Origin: CAWJLE01 sp963843645
Lineage (GTDB): Bacteria; Chloroflexota; Anaerolineae; DAOTYC01
Reading direction: 5' to 3'
Assembly (NCBI GenBank): GCA_963843645.1
Contig: CAWJLE010000001.1
Span: 1,302,001-1,366,000, forward strand
DNA: 64,000 nucleotides
In this document: positions 62,596-64,000 of the stretch, in pieces
Position numbering within the stretch: position 1 is the first letter of the stretch
Layout of the letters: the number at the start of each line of letters is the position of its first letter
The notes under the pieces: generated by a model
The model's database searches: none
What the model was told of the DNA's origin: nothing
What the model saw: only the letters and a program-made list of their open reading frames with translations
Made by a program: the position numbers and the translations under genes

Positions 62596-63798
62596 TCAGA
62601 TCAGGAATCGCACGAGATTGGACGGCCGCAACAACTCGCACGGTCGGATCATGCCGATGATGGCGAGGCCGACGGTCAGGGCGAAGTCCTGATCGCAGCT
62701 TGCCTGGCCCACCAGGCGGTCGACCACGCGGCGGTGCCCGAGCATCTGGCGCAGGAATTGCGCGGCGCGATGGTCGGCCAGGTAGCGGCAACGCAAATCC
62801 CGGCCGTAGCCGGCCAGCGCCGCCGCGGACATGTCTCCAGACTGAATTGCTCGTTGCGCCTGCCGTGCGGCGAGTTCGCCGCTTTCCATGGCCGGTGCGA
62901 TGCCCTCTCCTGTCAGCGGATTCACCAGGTGCCCGGCCTCGCCGACAAGCAGAATGTTGTCGGCGCACAGCCGTGCTTTCCCGATTCCGGTCCTCAAGGG
63001 ATAACCCCGGATCGGTGACTCTGTACGGCCGGCTCCCAGTCGCCGCCGAAGGTGCGGATTCTCCTCGATGCTGCGGGCGAGCAAGCGAGGCAGATTGAGT
63101 CCGTCTCGCCTGGCCTGAGCCGCAAAGGTCCCGAGGCCCACGTTCACGCGGCCGCCGCCGAGCGGAAACACCCAGGTATAACCCGGCGAGACGTCCCGCT
63201 CGTAGTGGATCTCGAGCATTTCGTCGGGAGGGACGGCCTCCGCGAAGTAACCCCGCACGGCAACCAGATCCGGCTGCCCGCGGACCAACCCCAGGGCACG
63301 CGCCAGGGCGGCCTGTCCGCCCTCGGCGATGACGACCAGCTGGGCCGTCTCCTCTCGGGCGCGTCCGGCGCACACCCCGTCCACGCGCACAGTAGCCGGA
63401 TCCTGCCAGGTCACGGATCGGACGTGGTACTGCTCGGCGAGCTGAGCTCCGCTGGCGACGGCCTGTGTGACCAGCGCCGCATCCAATTTGCGACGCGGAA
63501 TGACGCGCCCGAATGAGATGGTCTGCGGCTCCCCGTACGACACCGTGACGGAGCTGCCGTTCGGCGACGACAGGAGCAGCGTTTGTGGCTCGAAGAAGCC
63601 CTCGGCGGCCATCCAGCCGCCGAGGCCCAGCCGATCCAAAGTGGACAGGCCGGCGGCGCTCACGCCGTCGCCGCAGATTTTGTCTCGCGGAAACGACTGG
63701 CGATCAGCCAGGAGCGTCTTGATGCCGGAACGGGCGAGACAGATGGCTGCGGATGCTCCGGCCGGGCCCGCGCCGATGACGAGCACGTCCCACTTCAC
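62596..63798 (-). CDS. Geranylgeranyl reductase family FAD-dependent oxidoreductase
   Basis: About 400 residues from the GTG at 63798 (VKWDVLVIGAGPAG), preceded by AAGGGAAAG; the open frame further upstream is out of family. FAD motif VIGAGPAGASAAICLARSGIKTLLADR, the family loop FPRDKICGDGVSAAGL, the VVIAEGGQAALARALG motif, GYTWVFPLGGGRVNVGLG, and DNILLVGEAGHLVNPLTGEGI. Such enzymes saturate isoprenoid chains (archaeal lipids, menaquinone or chlorophyll side chains). A ferredoxin-linked neighbour (iorB) is 61 bp downstream. Intact. Confidence 0.92.
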   Translation of the reverse strand: MKWDVLVIGAGPAGASAAICLARSGIKTLLADRQSFPRDKICGDGVSAAGLSTLDRLGLGGWMAAEGFFEPQTLLLSSPNGSSVTVSYGEPQTISFGRVIPRRKLDAALVTQAVASGAQLAEQYHVRSVTWQDPATVRVDGVCAGRAREETAQLVVIAEGGQAALARALGLVRGQPDLVAVRGYFAEAVPPDEMLEIHYERDVSPGYTWVFPLGGGRVNVGLGTFAAQARRDGLNLPRLLARSIEENPHLRRRLGAGRTESPIRGYPLRTGIGKARLCADNILLVGEAGHLVNPLTGEGIAPAMESGELAARQAQRAIQSGDMSAAALAGYGRDLRCRYLADHRAAQFLRQMLGHRRVVDRLVGQASCDQDFALTVGLAIIGMIRPCELLRPSNLVRFLI

Positions 63799-63817
63799 GG
63801 CTGGCGGCTTTCCCTTT

Positions 63818-64000
63818 TCAGTCCTCGGTGGGTTGCGGCGGCAGCAGCTCCAGCAACTCTGCGAGGTTGTGAATGCACGTATCGTAATAGGACCCGTCAG
63901 TGCAGCGGTGCACGCCGTACTGCTGGTCCACAAGCACTGCATAGATGTCGAGCGCGTGAGCGCCCTCCAACTCGTCGCTTCCGCCGTCGCCGACGAACAG
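63818..64000 (-). CDS. HAD-superfamily hydrolase, C-terminal fragment
   Basis: The last 60 residues of a gene cut by the window end: LFVGDGGSDELEGAHALDIYAVLVDQQYG carries the HAD motif IV acidic cluster (GDGGSDE), then a short C-terminal tail ending PPQPTED. The stop lies 19 bases before the start of the reductase gene, so they are probably co-transcribed. Substrate unknown. Confidence 0.75.
   Translation of the reverse strand: MFVGDGGSDELEGAHALDIYAVLVDQQYGVHRCTDGSYYDTCIHNLAELLELLPPQPTED

Overview
The window is a 64 kb piece of a GC-rich (roughly 60-65% by eye) bacterial chromosome, most likely a metagenome-derived contig of a Chloroflexota-like organism (inference). The pointers are a SpoVS gene without other sporulation genes, a mevalonate kinase, a long-form HisG beside a HisS/HisZ-like gene, a secreted protein made of short aromatic-rich repeats, many GTG/TTG starts and Thr/Pro-rich linkers. 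No rRNA and no CRISPR array were seen. One tRNA gene (His, GTG) was found.

Layout. 1-1.5 kb: IS110-family transposase followed by a long inverted repeat. 1.6-6.4 kb: a complete phosphate-uptake operon pstS-pstC-pstA-pstB-phoU behind a promoter carrying 11-bp-periodic direct repeats. 6.4-12.8 kb (minus): macro-domain protein, M20 peptidase, two exopolysaccharide glycosyltransferases and a secreted repeat protein. 13-16.2 kb (plus): two small membrane proteins, holB and ricT. 16.2-20 kb (minus): PHP phosphoesterase, spoVS, comEC. 20.2-22.3 kb: an AT-richer island with a DUF1254/DUF1214 protein and an IS3-like remnant. 22.3-25.4 kb (minus): hydroxyacid dehydrogenase, HtrA protease, HpcH-type aldolase. 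25.5-31.5 kb: glycoside-hydrolase-like secreted protein, hisS/hisZ-like gene, hisG, a convergent tRNA-His, EamA transporter, SCP2 protein. 31.6-35.6 kb: DUF1638, comB, GT2, methyltransferase and an orphan winged-helix response regulator. 35.7-37.6 kb (minus): panB and an uncharacterised gene. 37.8-45.7 kb (plus): mevalonate kinase, a UbiX::UbiD fusion, murJ, radC, a LarA-like protein and two small conserved proteins. 45.8-60.9 kb (minus): amidohydrolase, SDR, GT39, FecR-like protein, acylphosphatase, a TPR/peptidase/acidic/HEAT cluster, tldE-tldD, zinc-ribbon protein, rseP, aminotransferase. 61.2-64 kb: Rrf2 regulator (plus), then iorB, a geranylgeranyl-reductase-like gene and a HAD hydrolase fragment (minus).

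Two things stand out. First, the pstS promoter and the promoter of the orphan regulator carry the same 7-mer (roughly nnYTWAC or TCTYAAC) repeated every 11 bp, ending 10-11 bp before a -10 box. The regulator also lacks most phosphorylation-site residues, so this looks like a PHO-type regulon run by an atypical, kinase-less regulator. Second, mevalonate kinase is followed at once by one polypeptide joining a flavin prenyltransferase (UbiX) to an archaeal-looking UbiD decarboxylase. That is the pair of activities needed for the anhydromevalonate-phosphate branch of the mevalonate pathway.

Quality warning. Some two dozen genes, including housekeeping ones (hisG, comEC, rseP, tldD, acyP), are interrupted by single-base frameshifts whose two sides still encode intact protein. 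These are most easily explained as sequencing indels. Such genes are annotated here as one CDS across the shift and the shift is stated.
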